A program made the position numbers and the translations under genes. The notes under the pieces were generated by a model. That model searched no databases. It was not told the DNA's origin and worked only from the letters and a program-made list of their open reading frames with translations. This document shows, piece by piece, positions 22,622 to 34,479 of a stretch of 64,000 nucleotides of DNA (the stretch's first letter is position 1; each line of letters begins with the position of its first letter). The stretch is from the NCBI GenBank assembly GCA_003550325.1, contig QKWP01000201.1:284133-348132 (forward strand), written 5' to 3'. The stretch comes from Gigaspora rosea (Eukaryota > Glomeromycota > Glomeromycetes > Diversisporales > Gigasporaceae).

Positions 22622-23627
22622 GTTATTATTTTTTTTATACAAAGCAGTAACTTTTTATATGTACTGTTTTTTATTTTATATACCTATAAAATAGCTAAAA
22701 AATTGGTAATTTTTTTTATAAAAATGTAAAAAAATCCAATATTAATGAAATATCTGCTTATTTAAATAAAATTTAGAGTAGATATATTTTGTTATCCTGA
22801 ACAAATTTTTTTTGCATAAAATCTTATTATTTTGACTTTTATAAATAGCAACAATCAATAAGGGCCATGTTATTAATCATCTAATTATTTTTTATCAGAG
22901 GTCTACACCCTCCCCTTCTTTTAATAAATATATAGTCAGGTTCCTTATATATAATTTCTCTTTTTTTTACCCTCCTCCTAAAAATTTACCTGATTTTTGT
23001 CACTCCCCTAATTGTATATAAAGTTTTTTAAAATTTATAATAAAAAGTTTTTTAAAATTTATAATAAAAAATTTTACATACAATTATTGATTGTTGCTAT
23101 ATAAAAAGACAAAATAATACTAAGCAAATCAGATTTTTATGCAATAAGAAAAGTTGTTCAGGAGAATAAATATATTTATTATAAAATTATTATATAAATC
23201 AGTTAATATTTTATTAATATTTTTTTTATTTTATGATTCTATATAGATAAGTAAAATAAAAATAAGTCTAATAAGAAGTTCTGATTTGTATAAAAATTTC
23301 AGTGTAGTTATATTTTTATCATTTTGAACAATTTTTTTATTGCAAAAAGCTAATAAAATTTAACTTTTCTATATAGAAACTATCTATTTTTATATATAAA
23401 TGTAATTATGAAAAAGTAATTTTATTATTAAAATTAGGCAACAAATTCTAAAACAATAATGATTATAAATATAATTTTAACTATATGGGTATTTTTAATA
23501 TAAATAAATAGTAGATAATAATTTAGAAGTACAACTGTATTTATATTAATTTAGTTAATAGTTAACTTTTATTCCGCACCAATTAAGTTGATGAGATAGT
23601 TTCTTTTAGTAAAATAATAACTATAAA
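22622..23627. other. AT-rich spacer holding a small element
   Basis: About 22862-23009 is an element beginning AGGGCCATGTTATTAATCAT and ending TTTGTCACTCCCCTA. An inverted relative lies at about 31487-31635. Just beyond it a 27-bp AAAGTTTTTTAAAATTTATA-type unit is tandemly doubled. Nothing else is recognised. Confidence 0.55.
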
Positions 23628-23635
23628 TATAATGA

Positions 23636-23839
23636 TAGGGTTCCGCAAATATTTGATTCAAATATTTAATGCGATTTGAGTTACACCGCATAATATAAAT
23701 TATTCAATTAAGTACTTTAAAATAATGATAGTACCTATAGGTACTAGCATCATTTTAAAGTACTTAATTAATAATTTATATTATGCGGTGTAACCTTAAC
23801 TTGCATCAAATATTTGAATCAAATATTTGAGGAACCCTG
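23636..23839. mobile_element. 204-bp hAT-type MITE with exact 8-bp TSD
   Basis: The ends are TAGGGTTCCGC and the inverse of CAGGGTTCCTC. TATAATGA duplicates exactly on both sides (23628-23635, 23840-23847). The interior is an almost perfect palindrome centred near TACCTATAGGTA. Same family as 16424-16709. Confidence 0.88.
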
Positions 23840-23847
23840 TATAATGA

Positions 23848-24495
23848 TAATAAGATTTTACTATATTTACCTATCTCAATAATTTTTTATATGTACATAT
23901 GTGCAAGTAAAAATTTTTTTTATATGCATACATGTGCAAGCAACAAATTGTTTGTATATCTAAAACCTGTATATTACTTGCATTTGTGCAAGTAATTTTG
24001 AATCGGAATTTTAAACACTGTACCCAAGTCTTGAATAAAACTATACCTCTAATAGTGAACAGTAGTTTCTCGAGTAGTGCCATCTCTTTTTATTTACTAA
24101 TAGACCTAGGAATAAAAATAGAATGACCTTCTATTGTTAATATGATCAATATGCATAGGAAAAGTAAGAGAGCTCTTAGTGAAATATCTAACTAGTAGTG
24201 GCACATTGTTATTTAAAAATAAATGACACCTTGTCATATGACAAGTCATTTTTGTTATAAAAAAATTATTTATCTTTTTATGACTATACTTGTCATTTAT
24301 AGTTTATATAATAATTATTAATAATCACATTGGTATTTGCATTTATACAAAGAATTTGAAAATATATATTTAAAAGCTTAATATAGTGATACCTATCAAT
24401 TAAACATCGCCGTTTGTTGATAATATTTGATCAAATGTCTCACAAATCATGAACCATATCTCAACCATTCTAATCCAAACACTAAATGCTTATCC
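23848..24495. other. Spacer with TGTCATTT repeats
   Basis: No gene. TGACAAGTCATTT / TGTCATTTATAG repeats at about 24220-24300 recur near 26270-26450. Confidence 0.4.
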
Positions 24496-24499
24496 GAAA

Positions 24500-24730
24500 G
24501 AGCTTGTTAGAATGGCAACAATAAAGAGCCATTAGGATGATTATTTAACATAACCATAAGGAGTTTTTAGAATGGTTATTTATCGCTAACTATAAAGAGC
24601 TGCTAGAATGATTATTTAATATTAATCATAAAAACTATTAAATGATTATTTAACACTAATCATCAAAAGTTGTTAGAATGATAATGCTAACCATAATGAG
24701 CTGTTAGAATGATTATTTTTAAATGTTAAT
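24500..24730. repeat. Minisatellite, about 42-bp unit, five to six copies
   Basis: Degenerate units GAGCTGTTAGAATGATTATTT followed by AACAYTAAYCATAA repeat head to tail. Confidence 0.75.
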
Positions 24731-26424
24731 CTGTGTAAACTTGATTAACATAAATAACCCCTTTTTGTAAAACTTCATAACACGTTAACGTGTTAACACT
24801 TATGCGTGTTAAGGGACACAGATTATAAACATTCTCGATAGCATGTCAAAGTGTTAAGCTTAGTAGTACCATTGTTGAAAAGCACGTAGTGTTAAACAGT
24901 ATGTTAACATGGCAAATAACACATCAGTATATTAAATTCAAATGTATATAAATGAATGAATTTGACTTCAATAAAGAGAGAGACAGATGAAGAGGGGTTC
25001 CCTCTAATTTTATTTAATAAAAATAAAGAAAGTAAGCTAGTATAGAGCTGAAGAGACCTTTATTTGAGTAAATTAGAAACTTATCTCCTAGTATCTATTA
25101 GAGTTAAATCAGTTAAACATATACGCTTTCCCTTCTTTAATAGTTTCACTATTTTATATCTTGCTTATTATATAATGGAATTTCGAAAAAGACGTAGATT
25201 GTTCACCTATATTTCACAGAATATTATAACCACATTATAGAACTTGGATTTGTTATTACTTGTATACTAAAGTTAATAATAAAATCAGTCGAATATATGT
25301 TAAATTGAATATGAACACAGATAATGGATCCAAAGTTCTACTATAATAGATTATATACTGTAAAATTGATTAAAAAATGGTTAAATCTAACCTATGATTT
25401 AATGGTAGGTTTAATATTTAGTAGTGATTTAAAAAAAAGGTTGATTCAAATATAGATATAAAACAAAAAAAGAACGATTTAAGTATAATTGAAAAAAATA
25501 AAACATGTGACACTAAAAGAACTACTTTAAATTATTAAATCATTAATAAATATAAACTAAGTTTATTATTATTAATCTATTATGTCAAGAATCGCCCGAA
25601 TCATTTTTTCAATAAGTGAAAATTGAAAAATGACAACTGTAAAGTACTGACTCTATGATTTGATACCTGGAGCAATTCATATTATATATGAGAATAATGC
25701 CTTTATGCTTTGAAGGATTACCTGTTGGTGTAAAACATACTGAAAACTGGCAAGTTGAAATAAAAAAAATGCTCACCAGATACATCTCAAACTGAGAAGT
25801 ATTATTAATTACCAATCCATAGTTGTGATTTCTGTTATATCGTTTAGTTGATTAATATAAATTATAGTTAGTTGATAACTAGTTGATAACTAGTTGATAA
25901 CTAGCAATTAATTGTAATCGAACCAGTTGATAATAAATTGATTAGTTGAAAAGTTGCCAACTAGTAGGTTTTTCAACTAACGATTTGGAACACTAAGTTA
26001 TGCTAAACTAGGAATGGATGTTAAACTGTAAAAAATGCAAAATAACGTCTAGGGGCATGGTTTTAGTAATGGCCAAGATAAAGGTTAATTCGATCATAAT
26101 TCGAAATTACACTTTTGGGAGTTATTTTGCATTTATAAGAAAAGTTCAATTTAGAAATGTTGAATAATAACTCTGATATAGATAGTATCAAATTCAGCTG
26201 ATTTGAAGAAATGTGATGAATTTTATGATCATCGATAATTATTTTTTGGTAATGTTTTTGATAATAGTAATACTGTCATTTATTTGTTATTTTAATGTCA
26301 TTTATAAAAATATTTTGTATGACTTGTCATATTACCATGGTTTTGTATAATTTTTTTTTATAATAAATGACATTGTCATTTTAAAATGACATGTTATTTA
26401 TAATCATTTTCATAAAAATTTTTA
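24731..26424. other. Spacer with short repeats and a possible gag remnant
   Basis: GTTAACGTGTTAACAC-like palindromic repeats occupy 24775-24910. Three tandem AGTTGATAACT units occur at about 25868-25905. At 25712-25810 a plus frame reads PLCFEGLPVGVKHTENWQV, faintly like a retroelement gag and 700 bp before the protease relic. This is a weak suggestion only. Confidence 0.35.
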
Positions 26425-26689
26425 TGACCTTGTCATTTACTATCACTGTATCTAACTTCTCCTTTACAATTGAAGGAATTGAAATTTCTGTAGATATTAT
26501 TATTATAGATACTAACTTCTATAATGTGATTGTAGAAAACGATTGGTTATCCAAGGTTCAAGCAAAAATAGACTAAAATAAGATAGAAATGATATTTACC
26601 TAGAATGGTCAAGAAATTATTGCCCTTGTTGAATTCAAGATACTTAAATATGAGCCTTTAAGAAAAAATTAGCTAACTAAAATCTATAA
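26425..26689 (+). pseudogene. Ty3/gypsy-type aspartic protease relic
   Basis: The frame at 26440-26575 reads ISVDIIIIDTNFYNVIVEND and WLSKVQAKID, matching the C-terminal half of retrotransposon proteases (pattern YDVIVGNDWLSK). After in-frame stops it continues as NKIEMIFT and NGQEIIALVEF. The catalytic DT/SG site is not visible, so only the distal half remains. It is cut at 26689 by the hairpin-array element; pol resumes after 28658. Confidence 0.7.
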
Positions 26690-28655
26690 GAGTATAGATA
26701 TTTATCAGGTGATTTCCACCTCTTAAGAGGGTACCTCTTCCCCACCTAATACTAAACTAGCCAATCAAATTCAAACAAATAATATATGCAAACTGGACCC
26801 AGTTTGGTTCAGATTTGGTCTAAAGCTACAAACTGGTTCAAAGATAATATGCTTCTATGTATTTTTTGGTGCTGAACAAGTTTACTTAGTATATAAAGTT
26901 AGAATTAATTAGTAAAATTTTGTGAATCATAAGATTTTATAGAATATATTAATAAAATTCTATAAAATCTTATAATTTACAAATTTTTATTAATTAATTC
27001 AAACTTTATGCACTAAGTAAACATGTTCATTATTTAAAAATACATTAAATCGGCATAATTGTTTTTATTTTACTTGAAATTTAGATATTGTCAAATTTAA
27101 GTATCTTTTTCTAAATTTCAAGCAAAATAAAAACAATACTGCTAATTTAATATATTTTAGTTTCTGAATAAGTTTATTTAGTGCATTAAGTTAGATTAAT
27201 TAGTAAAATTTTGTGAATCATAAGATTTTATAGAATTTTATTAATAAAATTCTATAAAATTTTATAATTCACAAATTTTTATTAATTAATTCTAACTTTA
27301 TGCACTAAGTAAACATGTTTAGCATTTAAAAATACATCAAATCGGCATAATTGGTTTTATTTTACTTGAAATTTAGATATTAGATGCATAATTCTTGATT
27401 TTTAATCAAAAAAGTCAAATTTAAGAATCCTGCTGATTTAATATATTTTTAGTTTCTGAATAAGTTTATTAGTGCATGAAGTTAGAATTAATTAGTATAA
27501 TTTTGTAAATCATAAGATTTTATAGAATTTTATTAATAAAATTCTATAAAATCTTATTATAATTCACAAATTTTTATTAATTAATTCTAACTTTATGCAC
27601 TAAGTAAACATGTTTAGCATTTAAAAATACATTAAAGCAGCATAATTATTTTTATTTTACTTGAAATTTTGAGAATAAATATATAATTTTTGATTTTTGA
27701 TCAAAAAGTCAAATTTAAGCATCTTTTCTTCAAATTTCAAGTCAAATAAAAACAACTCTGCCAACTTAATGTATTTTTAGATGCTGAACAAGTTTACTTA
27801 ATATATTAAGTTAGAATTAATTAGTAAATTTGACGAATAATAAGATTTTATAGAATTTTATTAATAAAACTTAATAAAATCTTATGATTCATAATATTTT
27901 ACTAATTAATTCTAACTTAAAAGATTAAATAAACTTGTTCAGCACCTAAAAATACATTAAATTGGCAGAGTTGTTTTTATTTTACTTGAAATTTAAAGAA
28001 AAGTTGCTTAAATTTGATTTTTTCGATCAAACTCCAAAATTATGCATGTATTCTCTAAATTTCAAGTAAAAATAATTATGCTATTTTGATGTATTTTTAA
28101 ATGCTAAACATGTTTACTTAGTGTATAAAGTTAGAATTAATTAATAAATATTTGTGAATTATAAGATTTTATAGAATTTTTATTAATAAAATTCTATAAA
28201 ATCTTATAATTCACAAAATTATACTAATTAATTCTAACTTTATACACTAAATAAACTTTTTAGCAACAAAAAAATACATATAAATATATTTGAACTCAAA
28301 CCAAACAGACTTTGGACCAGACCCAGGCCAAACTATAATTGAGTCTAAGTTTGATTAAGCAATTTCTCAAGAATTACTAATCCAAATTGGCTAAAATTTT
28401 AATATATTATTGCCAATAATGATTTATATCTTCAGCAATTTTTTATCTAATCTGGATTAGCAATTGTAAAGAAAATCATTGCCAGAAATTAATATAAAAT
28501 AAAATTATTATATTTTTAATTATTATTATTAAAAATTTTATATAGTTATTTTGGGCAATTTGATTGGCTAATAACAATATTAAATTTAAATAGTATCTAA
28601 TAATCCCTTTGACTACCTCCTCGCCTAAAAAATCAGGTGATAAATATCTATACTC
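26690..28655. mobile_element. 1966-bp non-autonomous element with TAA target site and hairpin-array interior
   Basis: The ends are GAGTATAGATATTTATCA and its exact inverse, with TAA on both sides (26687-26689, 28656-28658). A 3-bp TWA duplication suggests PIF/Harbinger. The interior carries GGWCCAGAC-type motifs and the same tandem-hairpin array as 2558-4530, though the outer ends differ. It interrupts the gypsy relic. Confidence 0.75.
26870..28295. repeat. Tandem array of alternating hairpins, second copy
   Basis: About four units of the alternating palindrome described for 2895-4375, with the same TTTTATTAATAAAA and TTTTTGATCAAAA centres and AGTTAGAATTAATTAGTAAA arms. Some units are shortened. 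Confidence 0.85.
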
Positions 28656-28658
28656 TAA

Positions 28659-31095
28659 GCTGGATGAAAAAGATAATGATAAAATAGAAGATGAATTGGA
28701 TGAAGATTAACAGATGGTGATAAAAAATTTAAAGATGAAGAATTGTAGAAAAAATTTATAATTATTTAGAAATTGAGGATAAAAATCAAAATATAATTAT
28801 ATGCCAGAATCAGAGATTTATTAGCTCAGTTGAGGTCTCAAAAGTTAAAGATCCTTTTCTGGATATAACTAAATATATGACTTCACTTATACCTCAGTTG
28901 AATCTGGAAGCATCTACTGCCCTAAATACTATTAATGTCTCATTTATTTCTGGAGAGACTATTACCTTTAAAAATTTATGTAATAGCATAACTCATCAAT
29001 CAAATTCTATTCTACTTCATAAATATAAATAAAAAGAATTCTCTATACCCTTGCCAAATCCAAATAATTAGGACCCCAAACATATAGTACAGAGGTCATA
29101 CATTACACATTTTAGCAAAAATGAGAAGCAAAAAAAACAGTTTTTGGCAATTATCTTGGCATCCAGTGGTCCAATTTGAATGAACTTTTTTTAAAAATAA
29201 AGCTCTTTAGTGAGGCGCATCTAACAAAAAAATGTTCATTCAATTCTGATTACTGGATTATAAGTTATTAAGTAAATATAGTTTGGTTATTTTTAGCAAA
29301 TTAGATCAAAATTGGCCAAAATCCAGTTATAACCTATATAAGAGATGTCTGGAGTTCTAAATAATCTACCTGCAATAGTATATTAAGATATAGTTCTTTT
29401 TTTCATTAGAAAAACCTGTACTCCTACTGGTTCTAGAAAATTTATTAGATAAAAAAATTTCCTTAGCAAAAATTCTAATTTTGTAAATTAAGATACTATA
29501 GTCTTTTTCTTGATATATACTAAAATAAACTCAGATGAATCTAGCAACTCTAGTATAAGTAGTATAGTGCTTCTTACCCTACAACAAATGAAAAACATTC
29601 CTATAAATTAGATACTAATAATTTCTAGATGAAGAAAAAGAAAATTTAAATTAAAGAAAAAAAGAAAAGACCTTCTTCTGTAATATATTTATCTTAGAGA
29701 AAATAAAGTTGGTATAAACCCTGTAGTTACTATCTCTATAAAATCTAAAAGGAAAGAGCGAAAATATAAATATACTCAACCTGTTTAATTATTATCACAG
29801 GAAAGAAATAAAAAAAGAACAATATTTTTAATTTAGAAGAGCTTAAAAGGAATCAATATAGTTAGCTTCAAGAACTACTAGAGCAGAATTCAAATCTGTT
29901 TGTGTAGAAAGGTGAGCCCTGGAATGTACTAGCTTGTAAAGCATTGAATTAATACCAGAGATGCTTTACCTATAAAAAATCCTTATTAGCACTCTCTGGC
30001 TAAAAAAAGGATTATAAAAAATAAAATTTATCAATTGTTAAAAGATGGAATTATAACTCCCTGTAAAAGTCTATGGACTTCTCCTATAGTATTAGTTCCA
30101 AAGAAGGATGGCCAAACCCAGTTCTGTAGTGACTATAGAAAATTGAACTTAGTTATCCAAAAAGATAACTACTCTTTGCTCTGAATTCAAGATCTGTTAG
30201 ATGTTTTTAATGGTTCTTTATAGTACTGTTTATTAGGTACTAGCAAGTTGAAGTCAATGAAGCAAATAAAATTAAAACTATATTTACCACTCTCTATAGA
30301 GTATTTTATTTCAACATTATGCTCTTTGATCTAACTAATACTCTCACTACTTTTCAATAGCTCATGGATTACCTGTTTCAGAATCTAATAAAAGAGTATG
30401 TAGTCATTTATTTAGACAATATTAATATCTATTCAAAAATCTTTTCTGAGTATATATGCTAACTATGAGCTGTATTTGATCAAATAAAAAAGCAAAGAGC
30501 TTAAACTCAAACTATTAAAATATTTTTTCAGGTATTGAGAATTGAAATTTTTGTGTTATATTGTAAGTAAAAAAGGAGTTGCAGCTAATTCTAAAAAAAT
30601 AGAAGCTGTTCAAAATTTTTAATTTTGAAAAATTTAAAACAACTATAGAGCTTTCTAGAGCTGGTCTCGTATTGTAGAAAGTTTATAAAAAATTTTATAT
30701 AGTTGGCTGCCATTTTGAATCTTTTATTAAAAAAAAATTAAATACCAATAGACCCTTGACCAACAAGTTGCATTCAACAAACTAAAAGAAAACTCATCTT
30801 AGTCCCTGTATTAGCTTACTCTGATTTTTTAAAACCTTTTATACTGTTCACTAATGCCTCTGACATTGCGTTGGAAGCCAAAAAGATAAAACCAAAAAAA
30901 AAGAGTAATATTCTATACTAGCAGAACACTCACTACCACTAAGAAAAATTATGCGATTACAGAAAAAGAATATCTAGCCATCATCTGGACAGTCAGATAT
31001 TTTTGACCCAATTTACATAAGAGTTATTTTGTTCTCTATATAGACTACTTTGCTCTTAAGTATCTCTTTGATCTAAAACTTTTCCAAAATTGATT
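28659..31095 (+). pseudogene. Ty3/gypsy pol relic: linker, reverse transcriptase, RNase H
   Basis: An acidic linker (KLDEKDNDKIEDELDED) follows the insertion. The RT fingers/palm are clear at about 30040-30170 (LLKDGIITPC, WTSPIVLVPKKDGQTQFC, DYRKLN). The catalytic box near 30395-30435 reads YVVIYLDNINIYSK, so the second Asp of YLDD is Asn. RNase H follows at about 30810-31075 (FTNASDIALEA; TKKNYAITEKEYLAIIW; YIDYFALKYLF). Many stops and frameshifts are present. No integrase, LTRs or primer-binding site are seen. It is broken by 29070-29358. Confidence 0.88.
29070..29358. mobile_element. 289-bp hAT-type MITE (AGGACCCC family), nested in gypsy relic
   Basis: The ends are AGGACCCCAAACAT and the inverse of AGAACTCCAGACAT. 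Flanks AAATAATT (29062-29069) and AAATAATC (29359-29366) form an 8-bp duplication with one change. The body is an inverted relative of 60838-61136. Confidence 0.8.
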
Positions 31096-31136
31096 TGCAT
31101 AATGGGTTATAACTAGGGCTCAAGACACAGAGCCAC

Positions 31137-31343
31137 AGGCATGCCTTAGGGGCATTCCTATAGGCATACCTTTTAGCTGTTGGGTATCCTTAGTCATCTG
31201 GCATAAAGGGCATATCTGATTGGCTAGTATAGTTGTAAAAAATTGAAAATATAAACAGTCAAGCAATATTAGAAAACGGAAAGTAATTGTTTGATATTTT
31301 TTTATACAAAAAGGGCATGTCTATAGGCATAAGGGGCATGCCT
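31137..31343. mobile_element. MITE-like inverted repeat with AGGCATGCC ends
   Basis: AGGCATGCC and GGCATTCCTATAGGCATAC at the left recur inverted at the right (GCATGTCTATAGGCATAAGG then GGCATGCCT). A TTTGACCCAACCT motif is doubled just to the right (31350-31395). Outer boundaries and TSD are uncertain. Confidence 0.55.
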
Positions 31344-31417
31344 CAACTCATTTGACCCAACCTGGAATTTATAAAACACATGTTTGACCCAACCTAGCTA
31401 AGACACCTAATTCAGTA

Positions 31418-32179
31418 TAGGGATGTACTAGTCCTAAAAAAAGACCAGTCCAAGACTAGTCTTTTCAATGGTCTCACAGTCTTAGAAGAGTGATGAAAAT
31501 AAGGTAATTTTGAAAGAAGGTAAAAAAGTTGAAATTATATATAAGAACCTGACTATATATATATTAAGAAAGAGAGAGGGGAGTAGACTTCTGATAAAAA
31601 ATAATCAGATGATTAATGACATGACCTTTATTAGTCTGGGACTGGTCCTAGACTGGTCCTTGTAAACAAACAGTGATATTCATATCATCCAATCAAATTG
31701 CTTGATCAGGTGTAACGCAGATTATATGATGTTTGTTTACATCTGTCAGTAAGTAATTACATATTTATGACCAATAAGATTTATTCATTAAGGACTGTTT
31801 TGGGGTTGTCTAAAGCCAGGTGAATTCATGTAATAGAAAGCCAATTAAATCATAATATTTGATTAGCCTGACAAGACAAAAACAAAGGAAAAAAGTGAAA
31901 AATGCCAAAAATAAAGAAACGAGTGTCTAAACATGTCTAGAAGCATTAACAGTTAATAAAAATGCTGAGAAGACAATTTTACTTATAAGGTAAGCCTAAC
32001 CCTAACCACTAACTAACCTTTACTCTAATTTTAATTAAATAATCAAAAACATATAAATGCACCTGGCTTTAGCCATAACCCTGTTTTGGGACCACAGACG
32101 GACTGGGACCAGGACTGAAAATACTATGATAACGGTCTACTAGGACTGGGATGGACCGAACTGGACTGGTGCATCCCTA
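31418..32179. mobile_element. 762-bp hAT-type MITE containing nested elements
   Basis: The ends are TAGGGATGTACTAG and the inverse of TAGGGATGCACCAG. Flanks ATTCAGTA (31410-31417) and ATTTAGTA (32180-32187) form an 8-bp duplication with one change. Inside are a copy of the 22862-23009 element (about 31487-31635) and the 280-bp element at 31802-32081. Confidence 0.82.
31802..32081. mobile_element. 280-bp MITE (GGGGTYGTCTAAAGCCAGGTG family), copy a
   Basis: The left end GGGGTTGTCTAAAGCCAGG is matched by the right end reverse complement GGGTTATGGCTAAAGCCAGG. CTGTTTT flanks both sides. It contains CCTAACCCTAACC. Three more copies lie in 52417-54213. Confidence 0.82.
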
Positions 32180-32187
32180 ATTTAGTA

Positions 32188-32408
32188 TAATATACATTTG
32201 TGTTAGGGTTAGGGATTAAAGTTGATCAGTATCATATAGACTTTAAATTCGGCCTATATACGGATCTGCTCACTATCTGCTATAATTTCTCAAAAAAAGT
32301 TTATTGCTTACATTGTCAGACAATTATGTATACACAAAAATAGCACAGTACCTAATAGATTTATTTAGTTTTCTTCTAATAAATTGGCAACAAAGTGTAT
32401 AAACTGTA
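32188..32408. other. Spacer upstream of the old Sel1 locus
   Basis: Contains GTTAGGGTTAGGG near 32204. No obvious TATA box or other promoter signal can be assigned. Confidence 0.3.
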
Positions 32409-34275
32409 ATGGCATTTGCTCAGCTATTTTTCTATGAGTCTGATGATTTCTTTAATGAAATAATATTCGAATGGTGTAATTTCTATAATGAAACTGTTAA
32501 AGAAATATGTAATTTGTATACTGAAGCAAGACTTAAAAGCAAAAATACTAAATTAACTCTTGAAATTCTTGAAAAGTTTTTAATAACTATATATATAACT
32601 GAATCCAGATGATATAATTAATTGGTGCTTTAATTATCAAACCGATTCTAAAGTTAATTTCATTTCAGAACTTGGTAAATAGATTGTCTAAATGGGTTGA
32701 AGAAGATGATCAAAAAGCATTCACCTTTTATCAAAAATCTGCTGCGATGGAGTGAGTATTTTGATGGGTTATTTAATTTTAAAATTCGCTATAACATTGG
32801 AATTGGTGTTGAAAAGGACAAACATAAAGCATTCATTTATTATCAACAATCTTCTGAAATAGAAAATTTTGATCATTATCGAAATTTTTTTGTGGTGCTA
32901 TATGCTATTTTAATATCCAAATTTGGATATAATTATGAAAATGCAATTGGAGTTGAAAAAGATGAATATAAAGCGTTCATTCATTATAAAATAGCTGCTG
33001 AGATGAAGCATGTTCCTAGTATATTTTTTCTCGGACGATGTTATCAAAATGGGATTGGTGGTAAAAAGAATGAATGTAAAGCATTCCTATACTATCAAAA
33101 ATCTGCGGAAATGGGCACCCGGTGGAATATTTTATGTTGATAATGGTCTTGATGTCGAAAAGGGTAAATGTAAGGCGCTAATTCATTATCAAAATCCGCA
33201 GAAATGAGATATGCTAGTGGAATGTATCAAGTTGGTTATTTTTATCAAAATGGAATTAGAGTTGAAAAAGATGAAAATAAAGCATTTTCTTATTATAAGA
33301 AATCTTCAGAGAAAGGATTTCCTCGAGGAGCATACAAACTTGGTCGCTTCTTAAAACGGAATTGGAGTTGAAAAGGATGAGCACAAGGCATTTGTTTATT
33401 TCAAAGAAGATGGGTGCAGTCAGTGTTGTACATTGGACGTGCCAAACTATGTTTTTTGTCCAACGTCCAAGATTGCCCAAAACTGTCCAAGCCTATGTCC
33501 AAGGCTTAAATTAATTGTCACGGCTGATGCTGAAGTTGGCTGATGCTGAAGCTCAGGGGTCTCGATTGGAAACTATAAGCCCTGCTAAAATCCACATATA
33601 CTCTATAAATATAAAATCTACACCCAAACCCTACCTTAACCCTATAAGACAAAAGCGAAAAAAAACATCCAAAAAAAAAATTTAAAATTTTATATCAAAA
33701 TAGGTCAAAGCTTCAGCATCAGCCAACTTCAGCATCAGCCGTGACATTAATTATAAAAACTCTGCCGAGATGGGAGATGTTAATGGTTTAAATATTCTTG
33801 GTATGTGCTATGAATTTGGAATTGGAGTTAATAAAGATGAACATAAGGCATTTATTTCTTATCAAAAATCTGCTGAGATGAGATATGCTAAAGGAATTGT
33901 AAGTCTTGGACGTTGTTATCAACATGGAACTGGAGTTGAAATGAACAGACATAGTGCATTTAATTACTTTAAAAAATCCGCTGATATGGGACACGGTGAA
34001 GGAACATATCATTTAGGAGATTCATGCGGCATTCATTTATTATCAAAAATACGCAGATGGGTGGTGCTGATGGGACATATAATGCTGATATTGTATCATC
34101 ATGGAATTGGACTTATTGTTAAGGATGAACAAGAGCTTTCATTTATTATCAAAAATACGCTGAGATTAGATTTGTTCTTGGAATGAAAAAAGTTGGTGAT
34201 TGCTATCGAAATGGATCGAAATGGAATTGGAATGTTAAAGGATTTACAAAAAACCGAATATTGGTATCAAATGTA
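32409..34275 (+). pseudogene. Sel1-like repeat gene, frameshifted and transposon-interrupted
   Basis: An N-terminal helical region (32409-32612: WCNFYNETVKEICNLYTEA, then LEKFLI) is followed, after a frameshift, by LNPDDIINWCFNYQTDSKVN and then Sel1-like repeats in changing frames (pattern GxxY..GIGVEKDEHKAFIYYQKSAEMG). At least seven repeats lie in 32697-34275. The series is broken at about 33405-33752 by a TTGGACG/CGTCCAA-rich fragment and a 231-bp MITE, and resumes at 33758. The last repeat ends TEYWYQM before a GT donor (34276), as in the intact paralogues where the Sel1 exon ends EYWIKK. Sel1 repeats form alpha-helical scaffolds; here the protein cannot be made without several corrections. 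Confidence 0.8.
33516..33746. mobile_element. 231-bp MITE (TGTCAC...GTGACA family), copy 2
   Basis: The ends are TGTCACGGCTGATGCTGAAG and its near-inverse, with TTAAT on both sides (33511-33515, 33747-33751). The whole element closely matches 15987-16215, including the CCCTAACCCTA-like run. It lies inside the Sel1 pseudogene. Confidence 0.9.
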
Positions 34276-34364
34276 ATAATTTTTTGTTATTATATTTTTT
34301 CATGTATGAATTATTTTGTTACATATACAATTTGTTAATAATTTCATATTATGTGATTAATTAG

Positions 34365-34392
34365 GGAGACGATAAATCAGGTATAACATCAG
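34365..34392 (+). other. Candidate short exon between Sel1 and kinase parts
   Basis: Acceptor TTAATTAG precedes GGAGACGATAAATCAG, and GTATAA or GTAAAT donors follow. In the two younger paralogues the first microexon at this position is GGA after a TTTTAG acceptor, so this may be the ancestral exon. Frame continuity is not preserved here. Confidence 0.4.
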
Positions 34393-34479
34393 GTAAATTC
34401 TAATGTTTTCTATTGTTACGTGATAATTCAACCATAATGTTTAAAACTTATAATTATCTATTATCTATTTACTTTGTTA

